DNA of 64,000 nucleotides from BACL27 sp947488385. GTDB lineage: Bacteria; Actinomycetota; Acidimicrobiia; Acidimicrobiales; Ilumatobacteraceae. The position numbers and the translations under genes are program-made. The notes beneath the pieces were generated by a model, which saw nothing but the letters and a program-made list of their open reading frames with translations, was not told the DNA's origin and ran no database searches. The stretch is from the NCBI GenBank assembly GCA_964203655.1, contig CAXNMJ010000001.1, positions 248,001 through 312,000 of the forward strand, in the 5' to 3' direction. Numbering within the stretch: position 1 is the first letter of the stretch; each line of letters begins with the position of its first letter. This document shows, piece after piece, positions 35,409 to 44,306 of the stretch.

Positions 35409-36575
35409 CTATTTGCTCATTATCGGAGCGCAAGAACCTTCAAGGTCACGCACTTGAATCTTTTCGCGATTGTCATACGTCACAGCATTTTTTGGATCTC
35501 GCTGCAACTTAAATGTTCGAAATGACATCTCGGTCGTGTCGATCGCCAGAATTTTGCCGATCAAAGAATCTCCAAGACTCAAGATCAACTTCAATGCTTC
35601 AAGCGCTTGAATTGAACCAACAATGCCTGGCAACACGCCAAGCACGCCGGCTTCGGCGCAACTCGGTGCGAGTTCTGCTGGCGGTGGCTCTGGCACCATG
35701 TCGCGGTATGTCGGCCCAAGAATTGGGTGAAACACGCTGACCATGCCTTCAAATCTGAAAATTGATCCGTGCACAACCGGAATGCCCAACTTCACGCTCG
35801 CGTCGTTCAACAGATAACGGCTCGGAAAGTTATCTGCTCCGTCCACGATCACGTCATAGCCGTCGATGATTTGCATTACATTTTCTGCGCTTAGACGAGT
35901 GTCGTAGGTGACGACATCTACATCGGGATTCAACATCGTCAGAGTCTTTTTCGCAGAGTCAACTTTGCGCTCACCGACGCGATCTAGGTTGTGCAAAATC
36001 TGGCGCTGCAAGTTAGATGCATCTACGACGTCCATGTCGACGATGCCAATCGTGCCAACACCAGCCGCTGCGAGATACATCGCCGCTGGTGAGCCCAATC
36101 CACCGGCGCCCAGCAACAAAACTTTGCTTGCCAAAAGTTTGGCTTGACCTTCGATTCCAACTTCAGGCAACAAGACGTGGCGCTGATAACGATTGCGTTG
36201 CTCGGCCGACAACTGAACTGGTGTCGACCAAGGGCGTCCTTCGTCTTTCCATTTGCCGAACCCGCCGGCCATGCTCAAAACATTTGTGTAGCCGAGTTCT
36301 TGCAGCGTCTTGGCGGCAAATGCACTGCGCACACCGCCCGCACAATAAACAATTACTGGTGCGGTCTTATCAACAATTTTGGTTTCAATCTGTGCCTCAA
36401 GGTGGCCGCGCGGAATATGCACAACGCCCAACAATGCTCCCTGTTCGAACTCATCGGGTTCGCGTACGTCCAGCACCACCGCTTGATTTGCGTCAATTTT
36501 TGCCGCCGCGGTCTGTGTGTCAACTTCTTTGATCTTTGACTTCGCATCAGCGAGCAATTCGCGAAAACTTGCCAT
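35409..36575 (-). CDS. Rhodanese-E1-like (ThiF/MoeB) sulfur carrier adenylyltransferase
   Basis: 388 residues. The N-terminal rhodanese domain (about 20-115) has the persulfide cysteine at residue 78 in YCAGGVRS. The E1-like domain follows from about residue 125 (RYQRHVLLPEVGIEGQ, LLGAGGLGSPAAMYLA for ATP, DGADNFPSRYLLND, PSCAEAGVLGVLPG). MoeZ of mycobacteria has the opposite order with rhodanese last. The four zinc cysteines of MoeB/MoeZ are gone: the usual CYRC reads TYRD, and the C-terminal CPxC region reads KNAVTY. It probably activates ThiS/MoaD/CysO-type sulfur carrier proteins and is the plausible partner of the mec/cysM system in this window. Confidence 0.88.
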   Translation of the reverse strand: MASFRELLADAKSKIKEVDTQTAAAKIDANQAVVLDVREPDEFEQGALLGVVHIPRGHLEAQIETKIVDKTAPVIVYCAGGVRSAFAAKTLQELGYTNVLSMAGGFGKWKDEGRPWSTPVQLSAEQRNRYQRHVLLPEVGIEGQAKLLASKVLLLGAGGLGSPAAMYLAAAGVGTIGIVDMDVVDASNLQRQILHNLDRVGERKVDSAKKTLTMLNPDVDVVTYDTRLSAENVMQIIDGYDVIVDGADNFPSRYLLNDASVKLGIPVVHGSIFRFEGMVSVFHPILGPTYRDMVPEPPPAELAPSCAEAGVLGVLPGIVGSIQALEALKLILSLGDSLIGKILAIDTTEMSFRTFKLQRDPKNAVTYDNREKIQVRDLEGSCAPIMSK

Positions 36576-36581
36576 ATCAAT

Positions 36582-36587
36582 ACCCTA
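36582..36587 (-). promoter_or_regulatory. Candidate -10 element (TAGGGT) for the rhodanese-E1 gene
   Basis: TAGGGT ends six bases before ATG 36575; no ribosome binding site is seen. It lies in the divergent gap before the small hypothetical gene. Confidence 0.4.
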
Positions 36588-36646
36588 CCGTTCTAGTCAA
36601 GATTTAACCACGCGCCAATTATTGACGGCCCGGCACACACAGAGAC

Positions 36647-37066
36647 ATGGCTTCAAACATCTGTGACTTCACAAATCCCGAAATCTTCATCTCTGAATGG
36701 GTCGACCCAGTTCTCAATGCAACCGGCTTCGACGCATGCGGCGAATACGTCGAGACGTATTGGTTGGGCGTGATCGGCCCAAGTGCAACATGGGTGCTCA
36801 GATACTTGTCTCGCGAACTTGAGATTTTTCCAAACGGATACTGCCTCGACCTCAACGACACGGCGTCCGCGCTGGGTCTCGCCTTTCGCCATGGCTCGGG
36901 GTCAATCGAGCGCGCAATTCAGCGTTGCGCAACATTCGGATTAGTTGCCCAAATGCCCCAGTCGTTAGCAGTGCGAAAGCGAATTCCGCCAGTTACGAAA
37001 CGTCAGTTGTTGCGTCTGCCGACGACTCTACAAAAAAGCCACGCTGACTTATTCGCTAACAACTAG
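36647..37066 (+). CDS. Conserved-looking hypothetical protein
   Basis: 139 residues that I cannot assign to a family. It starts MASNICDFTNPEIFISEWVD. The central segment ATWVLRYLSRELEIFPNGY followed by DLNDTASALGL and GSGSIERAIQRCATFGL looks like a helix-turn-helix or winged-helix arrangement with a basic C-terminus (KRIPPVTKRQLLRLP), so nucleic-acid binding is conceivable. Codon use and composition match the neighbours. It stands alone, divergent from the rhodanese-E1 gene and convergent with ispG. Confidence 0.7.
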   Translation: MASNICDFTNPEIFISEWVDPVLNATGFDACGEYVETYWLGVIGPSATWVLRYLSRELEIFPNGYCLDLNDTASALGLAFRHGSGSIERAIQRCATFGLVAQMPQSLAVRKRIPPVTKRQLLRLPTTLQKSHADLFANN

Positions 37067-37076
37067 CCCGGCTTAC

Positions 37077-38312
37077 TTATTTTTCTGAGACCGTGCGTCG
37101 AATCTCGACAATTCGCTCGTGGTCATGATTTGCGTCATCACCTTTTTCGGCCAGTGCTGCATTTCTGTCTTTTGCGGCTTCGCGCTCGGCTAATTCGGTA
37201 TCAACCCGCTTGATCGCCGCATCGGTGCCGTGCTCATGAATAAAAGTTGCCCACTCGACTAGCGCTTCAACCATTTCGCTTTCGGGCACAACTGCGACAT
37301 TGCGACCCTTGACAAACAAGTGGCCGCGTTTGTTTCCTGCAGCAATACCCAAATCGGCTTCACGCGCTTCACCAGGGCCGTTTACTACACAGCCCATTAC
37401 TGCAATCTGCAGTGGCAACTTTTTGTCAGCGAACGCTGCTTGCGCACGCTGAGCAATATCAATTACGTCTACTTCGGCTCGCCCACAACTCGGGCAAGCA
37501 ATTAGGTCTACGTTTTTGCGCTCACGCAGACCGAGCGCTTCAAGCAATTGACGACCTGCTCGCGCCTCTTCTATCGGGTCTGCCGTAAGGCTGTAACGAA
37601 TTGTGTCGCCGATGCCCTCAAGCAGCAACGTGGCGATGCCAGCGGTGGCTTTGACTAGACCGCCCGGCAATGGCCCCGCTTCAGTCACGCCGAGATGCAA
37701 CGGAAAGTCAGTAACTTCACTGAGCATTCGATACGCCTCAACCATCAATGGCACGTTCGAGGCTTTCACCGAAATCTTGACAAGGTCAAAACCAACTTCT
37801 TCAAAGTAACGGAGCTCTTGTTGAGCCGACTCAACCATTGCCTGGGCTGTCAAACCACCGTGTTTTTCATAGAGCGCCGAATCTAGCGAGCCGCCGTTTA
37901 CTCCGATTCGAATTGACACACCGCGATCTCGCGCTTCTGACGCAACTGCTTTGATGTGTTCGGGTTTGCGAATGTTTCCAGGATTAAGACGCAAACCTTG
38001 TACGCCTGCTTCGAGGGCCGCCAACGCCATGCGATATTGATGATGAATATCAGCAATTATCGGCACGGGTGAACGTGGCACAATTTTCGCCAAACCTTCA
38101 GCCGCCGCCGCATCGTTGCATGTGCATCGCACAATGTCGCAACCAGCAGCAGCAAGTGCGTAGATTTGCTGCAAAGTTGCGTCGACGTCGGCAGTTTTGG
38201 TGATCGTCATCGATTGCACGCTGATCGGCGCGTCTCCACCAACTGCAACTTTGCCAACTTGAATCTGGCGAGTCTTTCTGCGCTGATGATTTTGCGAAAT
38301 GTTTTTAGTCAC
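37077..38312 (-). CDS. ispG: 4-hydroxy-3-methylbut-2-en-1-yl diphosphate synthase (flavodoxin)
   Basis: 411 residues. A TIM barrel with VQSMTITKTADVDATLQQI at the N-terminus and a C-terminal 4Fe-4S domain with ACPSCGRAEVD (about residue 285) and MGCVVNGPGEA. It catalyses the penultimate step of the MEP isoprenoid pathway and forms a set with dxr two genes upstream. A charged C-terminal extension of about 40 residues (ELAEREAAKDRNAALAEKG) goes beyond the family core. Last gene of the long minus-strand block. Confidence 0.94.
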   Translation of the reverse strand: MTKNISQNHQRRKTRQIQVGKVAVGGDAPISVQSMTITKTADVDATLQQIYALAAAGCDIVRCTCNDAAAAEGLAKIVPRSPVPIIADIHHQYRMALAALEAGVQGLRLNPGNIRKPEHIKAVASEARDRGVSIRIGVNGGSLDSALYEKHGGLTAQAMVESAQQELRYFEEVGFDLVKISVKASNVPLMVEAYRMLSEVTDFPLHLGVTEAGPLPGGLVKATAGIATLLLEGIGDTIRYSLTADPIEEARAGRQLLEALGLRERKNVDLIACPSCGRAEVDVIDIAQRAQAAFADKKLPLQIAVMGCVVNGPGEAREADLGIAAGNKRGHLFVKGRNVAVVPESEMVEALVEWATFIHEHGTDAAIKRVDTELAEREAAKDRNAALAEKGDDANHDHERIVEIRRTVSEK

Positions 38313-38336
38313 GAGTTTTCTCGAATCTCAGAATTG

Positions 38337-39584
38337 CTAGCCCAGCGGACTTGTTATATCTAGATAAAGACCGGCAAACATCAACATTACGAGCAAAACT
38401 ACAACCGTTGTCGCCACGGGGATCATCTTGCCGACATCTGCACGATAAACCTTGCCGCGCCGAGAGCGCAGGCGTTCATACGTTGCAATTGCCGCATGAC
38501 CACCATCAAACGGCAACAACGGCACCAAATTGAATATGCCGACAAATATGTTGACCGTAGCCAAGAGAATTAGCACGCCCTTGAGCCCGTCGCTACGACC
38601 GATTTCGCCACCAACTTGACTTGCTCCGACAACCGTTGTCGGCCGAGTCATCATGTCGGGTTCGTCGGCGACGACATTTGAGAAAATATTTTTCGGGTTT
38701 AAAACAACAAACAGTCCGCCTACGGAATCTCGCGCTGTTCGGGCAACATCGACGAGCCCGAATCGCACTGAGTTAAAGACATTTTGACGCACATACCGAT
38801 ATGAATCAGACGCGACACCTAAAAAAGCAACTTGTGGATTCGCCGGATTCGCCGCAAGCACCACTTGTTCGATTTGGCTTTGACCTTCTCGCAAATACTG
38901 AACCGAGACAGTGTCCCCCGGCTTGTTTGCAACGATTGCATTAATTAACTCGCGACGTGAACCGATCTTTTGATTATCGACAGCCAAGATCTGGTCGCCT
39001 TCACGCAAACCAATTTTCTCTGCCGGTGAATCAACGGCGGGTGCGCCGTAAATCAACAACTCGCCGGTGTCGCCGTAACGACCAGCAGTTGAGTAGATGC
39101 CCACGAACAAAACAATCGCAATCAACAGATGCATCAAACTGCCGGCAGTGATCACCAACATTCTCTTGGGGTATGACTGCTGGCGGTATGTGCGGGGCTC
39201 GTCTTGAGGATCGCACTCATCCAAATTATTCATGCCAACAATTCGCACGAAGGCGCCAACTGGCAGAGCACGCAGACCGAACTCGACTTCGCCGCGCTGA
39301 AAACTAAACACCCGGGGGCCCATGCCCATATAAAACTGCGTCACTTTCATTCCGCTTCGGCGGGCTGTAACAAAGTGCCCGACTTCATGCAAGAAAACCG
39401 AAACGATCAGACCTACAACGAACACAAGCGACCACGGATTCTTCACACCCAGCCATACCAACAGACCCAAGACAACGGCCGAAGTAACAAACGTCGTAGC
39501 CGAATTGTTTTTTTGCTCGCTTTGATTGTCGGTTGCACCACCAGCAGCGATCTCATCGCGAAACTTCGTATAGAACGAACTCAA
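38337..39584 (-). CDS. rip1: Site-2 intramembrane zinc metalloprotease (M50, RseP/Rip1 type)
   Basis: 415 residues from TTG 39584. VFLHEVGHFVTARR gives the HExxH zinc site in the first membrane segments, DSPAEKIGLREGDQILAVDN is a PDZ domain, and FNLVPLLPFDGGH near the C-terminus supplies the third zinc ligand. These proteases cut membrane-bound anti-sigma factors and other substrates in regulated intramembrane proteolysis. The TTG is chosen over the upstream ATG 39608 because AAAGGAG lies eight bases before it and it overlaps the dxr stop in TTGA, a coupling arrangement. Confidence 0.9.
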   Translation of the reverse strand: MSSFYTKFRDEIAAGGATDNQSEQKNNSATTFVTSAVVLGLLVWLGVKNPWSLVFVVGLIVSVFLHEVGHFVTARRSGMKVTQFYMGMGPRVFSFQRGEVEFGLRALPVGAFVRIVGMNNLDECDPQDEPRTYRQQSYPKRMLVITAGSLMHLLIAIVLFVGIYSTAGRYGDTGELLIYGAPAVDSPAEKIGLREGDQILAVDNQKIGSRRELINAIVANKPGDTVSVQYLREGQSQIEQVVLAANPANPQVAFLGVASDSYRYVRQNVFNSVRFGLVDVARTARDSVGGLFVVLNPKNIFSNVVADEPDMMTRPTTVVGASQVGGEIGRSDGLKGVLILLATVNIFVGIFNLVPLLPFDGGHAAIATYERLRSRRGKVYRADVGKMIPVATTVVVLLVMLMFAGLYLDITSPLG

Positions 39585-40732
39585 ACTCGTATCTCCTTTC
39601 GGGCCCAATCTCGCGCCAATCGATCGGCTTCCAAAATATCTTCGACGCTCAGCGGTATTTGACCATCATGGTGTTGCAAGGTTGCTTCAATGATGCTGGA
39701 AATCTGCGACCATTTCACGCCTCCAGCAAGAAAACTTTCGACGGCTACTTCGTTGGCTGCGCTCAACCACGCAGGCGCAGAGCCACCAATTCGACCCGCC
39801 TGATACGCCAGATCCAAGCAGCGAAATGTGTCACGGTCAGGTTTTTCAAAATCAAGTCGAGACAAAGTCGTCCAGTCAATCGCCCCAAAACTTGACGTGC
39901 TTCGATTCGGGTACTCAAGGGCATATGCAATCGGCAACTTCATGTCAGGCATCGACAATTGCGCGATTGTTGCCCCGTCACGAAACTCAACCATCGAATG
40001 AACAATCGATTGCGGGTGAACAACCACGTCAATCGAGTCGTAGCCAACACCAAACAGTTCGTGCGCTTCAATCACTTCGAGACCTTTGTTCATCAATGTT
40101 GAAGAATCAATTGTGATCTTCGGACCCATCGACCAAGTTGGGTGTGCCAATGCTTCTTTTACTGAAACATTTTTTAGCGACTCTAAGTTCTTTCCTCTGA
40201 AGGGCCCACCACTAGCCGTCAAGAGCAGACGTTGTACATCGCGAGACTGATTCTGCGAACTACGCATGCACTGATGTATCGCGCAGTGTTCACTATCAAC
40301 TGGGATTATCTCGGCGCCGGCGATCTTTCTCAACGGCGCAACTATTGGTCCTGCCGCAATGAGGCTTTCTTTGTTGGCAAGTGCGAGCCGCTTGCCGTTT
40401 TTGAGCGCAGACATCGTCACACTCAACCCGGCGAAACCCACCACGCCATTCACGACGACGTCGGCAATAACGCTCATCTGCTCGGGTTCTGCGACAACTT
40501 CAATTTTTGGGTCAGTTGCTTTTAATTCGCGTGAAACTTTTTCTCGCGCTTCTTTGTCAGACACGACAACAATTGCGGGTTTAAACATTCGTGCCTGGGC
40601 AACAACCTCATCTGCCGAAGAGTTCACGCTTAGGGCAACCACCTGGTGCTCGCCCTCGCGAGCCGAGCGAATTACATCGAGAGTTTGTTTACCGATTGAC
40701 CCGGTTGAACCGGCAATCGCAACACGTGCCAC
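39581..40732 (-). CDS. dxr: 1-deoxy-D-xylulose 5-phosphate reductoisomerase
   Basis: 383 residues. AIAGSTGSIGKQTLDVI is the NADPH-binding N-terminus; LANKESLIAAGP, PVDSEHCAIHQCM and LTASGGPFRG are the metal and substrate segments. It makes MEP, the committed step of the pathway that ispG continues. Adjacent to cdsA (3 bases) and coupled to the protease gene. Confidence 0.95.
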   Translation of the reverse strand: MARVAIAGSTGSIGKQTLDVIRSAREGEHQVVALSVNSSADEVVAQARMFKPAIVVVSDKEAREKVSRELKATDPKIEVVAEPEQMSVIADVVVNGVVGFAGLSVTMSALKNGKRLALANKESLIAAGPIVAPLRKIAGAEIIPVDSEHCAIHQCMRSSQNQSRDVQRLLLTASGGPFRGKNLESLKNVSVKEALAHPTWSMGPKITIDSSTLMNKGLEVIEAHELFGVGYDSIDVVVHPQSIVHSMVEFRDGATIAQLSMPDMKLPIAYALEYPNRSTSSFGAIDWTTLSRLDFEKPDRDTFRCLDLAYQAGRIGGSAPAWLSAANEVAVESFLAGGVKWSQISSIIEATLQHHDGQIPLSVEDILEADRLARDWARKEIRV

Positions 40733-40735
40733 GAC

Positions 40736-42169
40736 TCAGTTAGCCCAGGGAGTGAGCACCAACGTGATGTAGTAGATAAATGGCAACGTGAACAACATGC
40801 TGTCGAAGCGATCAAGCGCCCCACCGTGCCCACGAAGGACAGTTCCAAAGTCTTTGATGTCGAGATTGCGTTTGAACATTGACTCGGTCAAATCGCCAAG
40901 CGGTCCAACAATTGAAATTACCAGCGCAATGATCATCCACTCGCCAAAGTTCTGCCAAGTGCCGCTTTGAACGCCAACGATTGTTACCGCAACAAATGTG
41001 CCGATTGCGCCACCAACGAAACCTTCCATTGTTTTAGATGGGCTGATCCAAGCGCGAAGAGGCGTCTTGCCAGTTGCCGCACCAACGAAGTAAGCCGCCG
41101 TGTCATTGGCAATGATGCCGATAACGAGAATAAACAAAGTATCGGTTCCAATATTTTCAAAACCTGGTCCCGAGTTTGACAGACGCAAAATTAATGCACC
41201 ATACGAACCAAAAAGACCAATCCACACGAGACCAAGCAGAGTTAAACCAAGGTTTGGCACCGGCCCACTCTCGACCGAACTTGTGCCGATGAAACTGATA
41301 GCTCCGGCAACAAATGCAAACACGAACACGAGCGGTAGCGCAGCGTCACCAATCCAATAAGCAGCCAAAGGCGCGGCCACACATCCCACGACACCGACGA
41401 TCATCGCTGGTTGATAACCAGTCGAAGACGTCTGCGTGAAAAATTCAACCGCAGCAAGACCCAATACCAATAACAACAGAATCATCACTGCTACTGGTCC
41501 CACCAAAATTGCCGCGATGAAAACAGCAGCCAACAACGCACCTACCGCTGTCGCAGTCGGCAAGTCGCGAGCAATTGAAGATGGCATCTTCGCGCCCGAA
41601 CCAGTTCGCGGAGCAGCCACACGCGGCCTTGGTCGTGGACCTGTGCCCGAATCGCTGCGATCATTTGGGCGTGAACGACGCACCTGTGTTGGGCGTTCTG
41701 TTTGTGAACTTCCAGTTATATCGCGACTCGTTCCACCAGTCGGATCACGACGCGGAAGACCACCCGAAGAACTTGGTCGATTTCTTTCATCGGTTGGATC
41801 TGAACCGATTGAAACTCTGCCCTCGCGTGCTGGTCTAGCCACTGGCGGCGGCGCCGATGCTGGCTCGACTCGTCGTGTTGAGCCGGTCAAATTCACGCGT
41901 GGTCGCTCTGCGCCCGCACTCGGCGTAGGCGAAATAGTGTCTTCGCTTGCTGTTACAAATTTTGGCAATTCACCGGTTGGTGGTTCTGTCCAATGCGGCA
42001 GTTGATCGGTTTGATTCTCTGGAAACGAAATCGCTGGCGCACTGTCGTCGTCGTCGGCAAACTTTACGACACCAAACTCGTCTCCAAAGTCAACGGTGGC
42101 ATCGTTGCCGGTGCGATCAGTCGAATTTGTCGTGTCGTCACGATTCTCATTGTTGGTGTCGTCGGTCAT
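40736..42169 (-). CDS. cdsA: Phosphatidate cytidylyltransferase with long disordered N-terminus
   Basis: 477 residues, much longer than the usual 270-300. Residues 1 to about 190 are hydrophilic, rich in Asp/Asn at first (DDTNNENRDDTTNSTD) and then Pro/Arg/Ser/Thr, with no fold I recognise. The rest has about eight membrane helices and the CDP-diglyceride synthetase signature: SPSKTMEGFVGG, then KRNLDIKDFGTVLRGHGGALDRFDS. It makes CDP-diacylglycerol from phosphatidic acid and CTP for phospholipid synthesis. The position between dxr and frr is conserved in actinobacteria. Confidence 0.92.
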   Translation of the reverse strand: MTDDTNNENRDDTTNSTDRTGNDATVDFGDEFGVVKFADDDDSAPAISFPENQTDQLPHWTEPPTGELPKFVTASEDTISPTPSAGAERPRVNLTGSTRRVEPASAPPPVARPAREGRVSIGSDPTDERNRPSSSGGLPRRDPTGGTSRDITGSSQTERPTQVRRSRPNDRSDSGTGPRPRPRVAAPRTGSGAKMPSSIARDLPTATAVGALLAAVFIAAILVGPVAVMILLLLVLGLAAVEFFTQTSSTGYQPAMIVGVVGCVAAPLAAYWIGDAALPLVFVFAFVAGAISFIGTSSVESGPVPNLGLTLLGLVWIGLFGSYGALILRLSNSGPGFENIGTDTLFILVIGIIANDTAAYFVGAATGKTPLRAWISPSKTMEGFVGGAIGTFVAVTIVGVQSGTWQNFGEWMIIALVISIVGPLGDLTESMFKRNLDIKDFGTVLRGHGGALDRFDSMLFTLPFIYYITLVLTPWAN

Positions 42170-42206
42170 TTTGGTTATTCCCCTCTAGCAATTCGTTGCT
42201 TCAACT

Positions 42207-42764
42207 TTACACTTCCAACAGTTCTTGCTCTTTGCGCGCAAACGCCTTGTCAACAGCCTCAACGGTTGACTGGGTCATCTGCTCGAGTTCTTTTTCTGCA
42301 CGGTCAAGATCATCTTGAGAAATGTCTCCGTCTTTTTGTGCGGTCTCCAAAACTTTTCTTGCGTCGCGACGAATACTTCTCACAGTGACTCGACCTTCTT
42401 CGGCCATATTTTTCACAACTTTCACGAACTCTTTGCGTCGCTCTTCAGTCAAAGCGGGAAAATTCAATCGAATCACGACGCCGTCGTTGCTCGGTGAAAG
42501 ACCGAGGTCGCTCGACTGCAATGCGCGCTCGATTGCCGCAATTGAGCCACGATCATGCGGCTTTACAACCAACATTCTGGCTTCTGGAACTTGAAACGAT
42601 GCGAGTTGTTGCAACGGCACGTATGCGCCGTAGTACTCGACCTGCAATCTTTCAACTAGTGATGCGTTGGCTCGACCAGTGCGTACGCCGAGAAACTGCG
42701 CTTGGACATGCTCTACGGCTTTGCCCATCTTCTCCATTGCGTCTAGCAGTGTTTCTTCAATCAC
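42207..42764 (-). CDS. frr: Ribosome recycling factor
   Basis: 185 residues, the normal family length. LGVRTGRANASLVERLQVEYYG is the highly conserved segment, and EERRKEFVKVVKNMAEEGRVTVRSIRRDA continues the three-helix bundle. With EF-G it splits post-termination ribosomes. Its start overlaps the pyrH stop by four bases. Confidence 0.96.
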   Translation of the reverse strand: MIEETLLDAMEKMGKAVEHVQAQFLGVRTGRANASLVERLQVEYYGAYVPLQQLASFQVPEARMLVVKPHDRGSIAAIERALQSSDLGLSPSNDGVVIRLNFPALTEERRKEFVKVVKNMAEEGRVTVRSIRRDARKVLETAQKDGDISQDDLDRAEKELEQMTQSTVEAVDKAFARKEQELLEV

Positions 42765-43498
42765 CCGACGAGCGTCCCGATCTTTTGGCCTTCAAGAATT
42801 TTTCGCACGTTTCCTTTTTCGAGAAGATTAAAAACAACGATCGGCAATTTGTTGTCCATGCAGAATGTAATCGCAGTTGAGTCCATAACTTTAAGGCCCT
42901 TGCTGATCACATCTAAATAACTGATCTCGTCGAATCGGGTCGCCGTTTTATCTTTCTTCGGATCTGCCGTATACACACCGTCAACACCCGAGTGCGTACC
43001 TTTCAAAATTGCTTGGGCCGAAATTTCTGCGGCGCGCAATGCTGCCGCCGTGTCGGTCGTAAAGAACGGGTTGCCCGTGCCACCAGCCAAAATTACGATG
43101 CGACCTTTTTCAAGATGACGTTCGGCGCGACGACGAATGTATGGCTCGGCAACTTTGGGCATCTCAACTGCGGTCATCACTCGCGAGAACTGACCCACGC
43201 GCTCAAATGCGTCTTGCAATGCCAAGGCGTTCATCACGGTTGCGATCATTCCCATGTAGTCGGCTTGAGCCTGGTCCATGCCTTGGCCTGCACCTTTGAG
43301 ACCGCGCCAAAAGTTACCCCCGCCGACAACTACGGCGATGTCAACATCTAGGTCGCGGCGCGTTTCATGCAACTCAGTTGCAATCTGGTGCAAGACATCT
43401 GAGTCAAGACCGAAACCACTCGGTTCGGCAAGTGCCTCACCCGATAATTTTAAAACCACCCGCTTCCAACGAGGATTCGCGGACGTCGCACCAGCCAT
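42761..43498 (-). CDS. pyrH: Uridylate kinase
   Basis: 245 residues of the amino-acid-kinase fold. VVLKLSGEALAEPSGFGLD at the N-terminus, VVGGGNFWRG, and the late FCMDNKLPIVVFNLLEKGNV are PyrH hallmarks. It phosphorylates UMP to UDP; the bacterial enzyme is a GTP-activated, UTP-inhibited hexamer. Between tsf and frr as in most bacteria. Confidence 0.96.
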   Translation of the reverse strand: MAGATSANPRWKRVVLKLSGEALAEPSGFGLDSDVLHQIATELHETRRDLDVDIAVVVGGGNFWRGLKGAGQGMDQAQADYMGMIATVMNALALQDAFERVGQFSRVMTAVEMPKVAEPYIRRRAERHLEKGRIVILAGGTGNPFFTTDTAAALRAAEISAQAILKGTHSGVDGVYTADPKKDKTATRFDEISYLDVISKGLKVMDSTAITFCMDNKLPIVVFNLLEKGNVRKILEGQKIGTLVG

Positions 43499-43502
43499 GG
43501 CT

Positions 43503-44291
43503 CTAGCCTATTTCAACCTGCGCAAAGCGAATAATTTTGGCTGCGCCAATCACTGATGCCACAGACTGCTTGTCATCCTTGGCGTATGGCTGTTCAAGCA
43601 GACATACATCTTTGAAGAAACCGGTCACTCGACCGTCAACAATCTTGGCAATCGCCTGTTCTGGTTTGCCTTCGTTACGTGTAACGACTTCAAGTGTTGC
43701 GCGCTCGGCGGCGATAACTGACTCTGGCACATCGGCCTTGGTCAAATATTTTGGTCGAGCAAATGCGATGTGCACAGCAACATCATGAGCCAATTCTTCG
43801 CTTGCGCCATTCATTTCAACAAGCACGCCGTTGATTCCGCGACCACCTTGAAGGTGTGAATACGAACCGATTGTGCAGCCAGCCACACCTTCGAGTCGAA
43901 CCACATCACCGATCTCAATTTTTTCTTTAAGCAAAATCTTGAGATCTTCAAGCTTGGTGGCTCGCTCAGAAATTGACGCTTCGCCCTTTTCAAGCACCAA
44001 TGCAACAAGTGCATCTGCTTCGGCTTTGAAGCCGTCGCTGCTGGCTACGAAGTCGGTCTCACACTTGAGTTTGACCATTGCGCCAACGTTGCCTTTTACC
44101 AAGAGAGCAACAACGCCTTGAGCGTTGTCACGATCATCACGCTTTGCACTCGCCGACAAACCTTTTTCGCGAAGCCACAACTTGGCAGCTTCTAAATCGC
44201 CGTTTGCTTCTTCAAGTGCTTTTTTGCAATCCATCATTCCGGCGCCAGTTGCCTGACGCAGAACTTGTACTTCTTTTGCTGAAAATGCCAT
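43503..44291 (-). CDS. tsf: Elongation factor Ts
   Basis: 262 residues. The N-terminal UBA-like segment VLRQATGAGMMDCKKALEEA and the core LKCETDFVASSDGF (the TDFV motif that contacts EF-Tu) are intact. Catalyses GDP release from EF-Tu. Separated from rpsB by 15 bases and probably on the same message, hence likely under the same leader control. Confidence 0.96.
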   Translation of the reverse strand: MAFSAKEVQVLRQATGAGMMDCKKALEEANGDLEAAKLWLREKGLSASAKRDDRDNAQGVVALLVKGNVGAMVKLKCETDFVASSDGFKAEADALVALVLEKGEASISERATKLEDLKILLKEKIEIGDVVRLEGVAGCTIGSYSHLQGGRGINGVLVEMNGASEELAHDVAVHIAFARPKYLTKADVPESVIAAERATLEVVTRNEGKPEQAIAKIVDGRVTGFFKDVCLLEQPYAKDDKQSVASVIGAAKIIRFAQVEIG

Positions 44292-44306
44292 CGTGATCAG
44301 TTCTGC

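Noticed and set aside
39585..39608. ATG 39608 as start of the site-2 protease
   Set aside because: AAAGGAG lies eight bases before TTG 39584, which also overlaps the dxr stop as TTGA; the extra eight residues are not needed for the fold.
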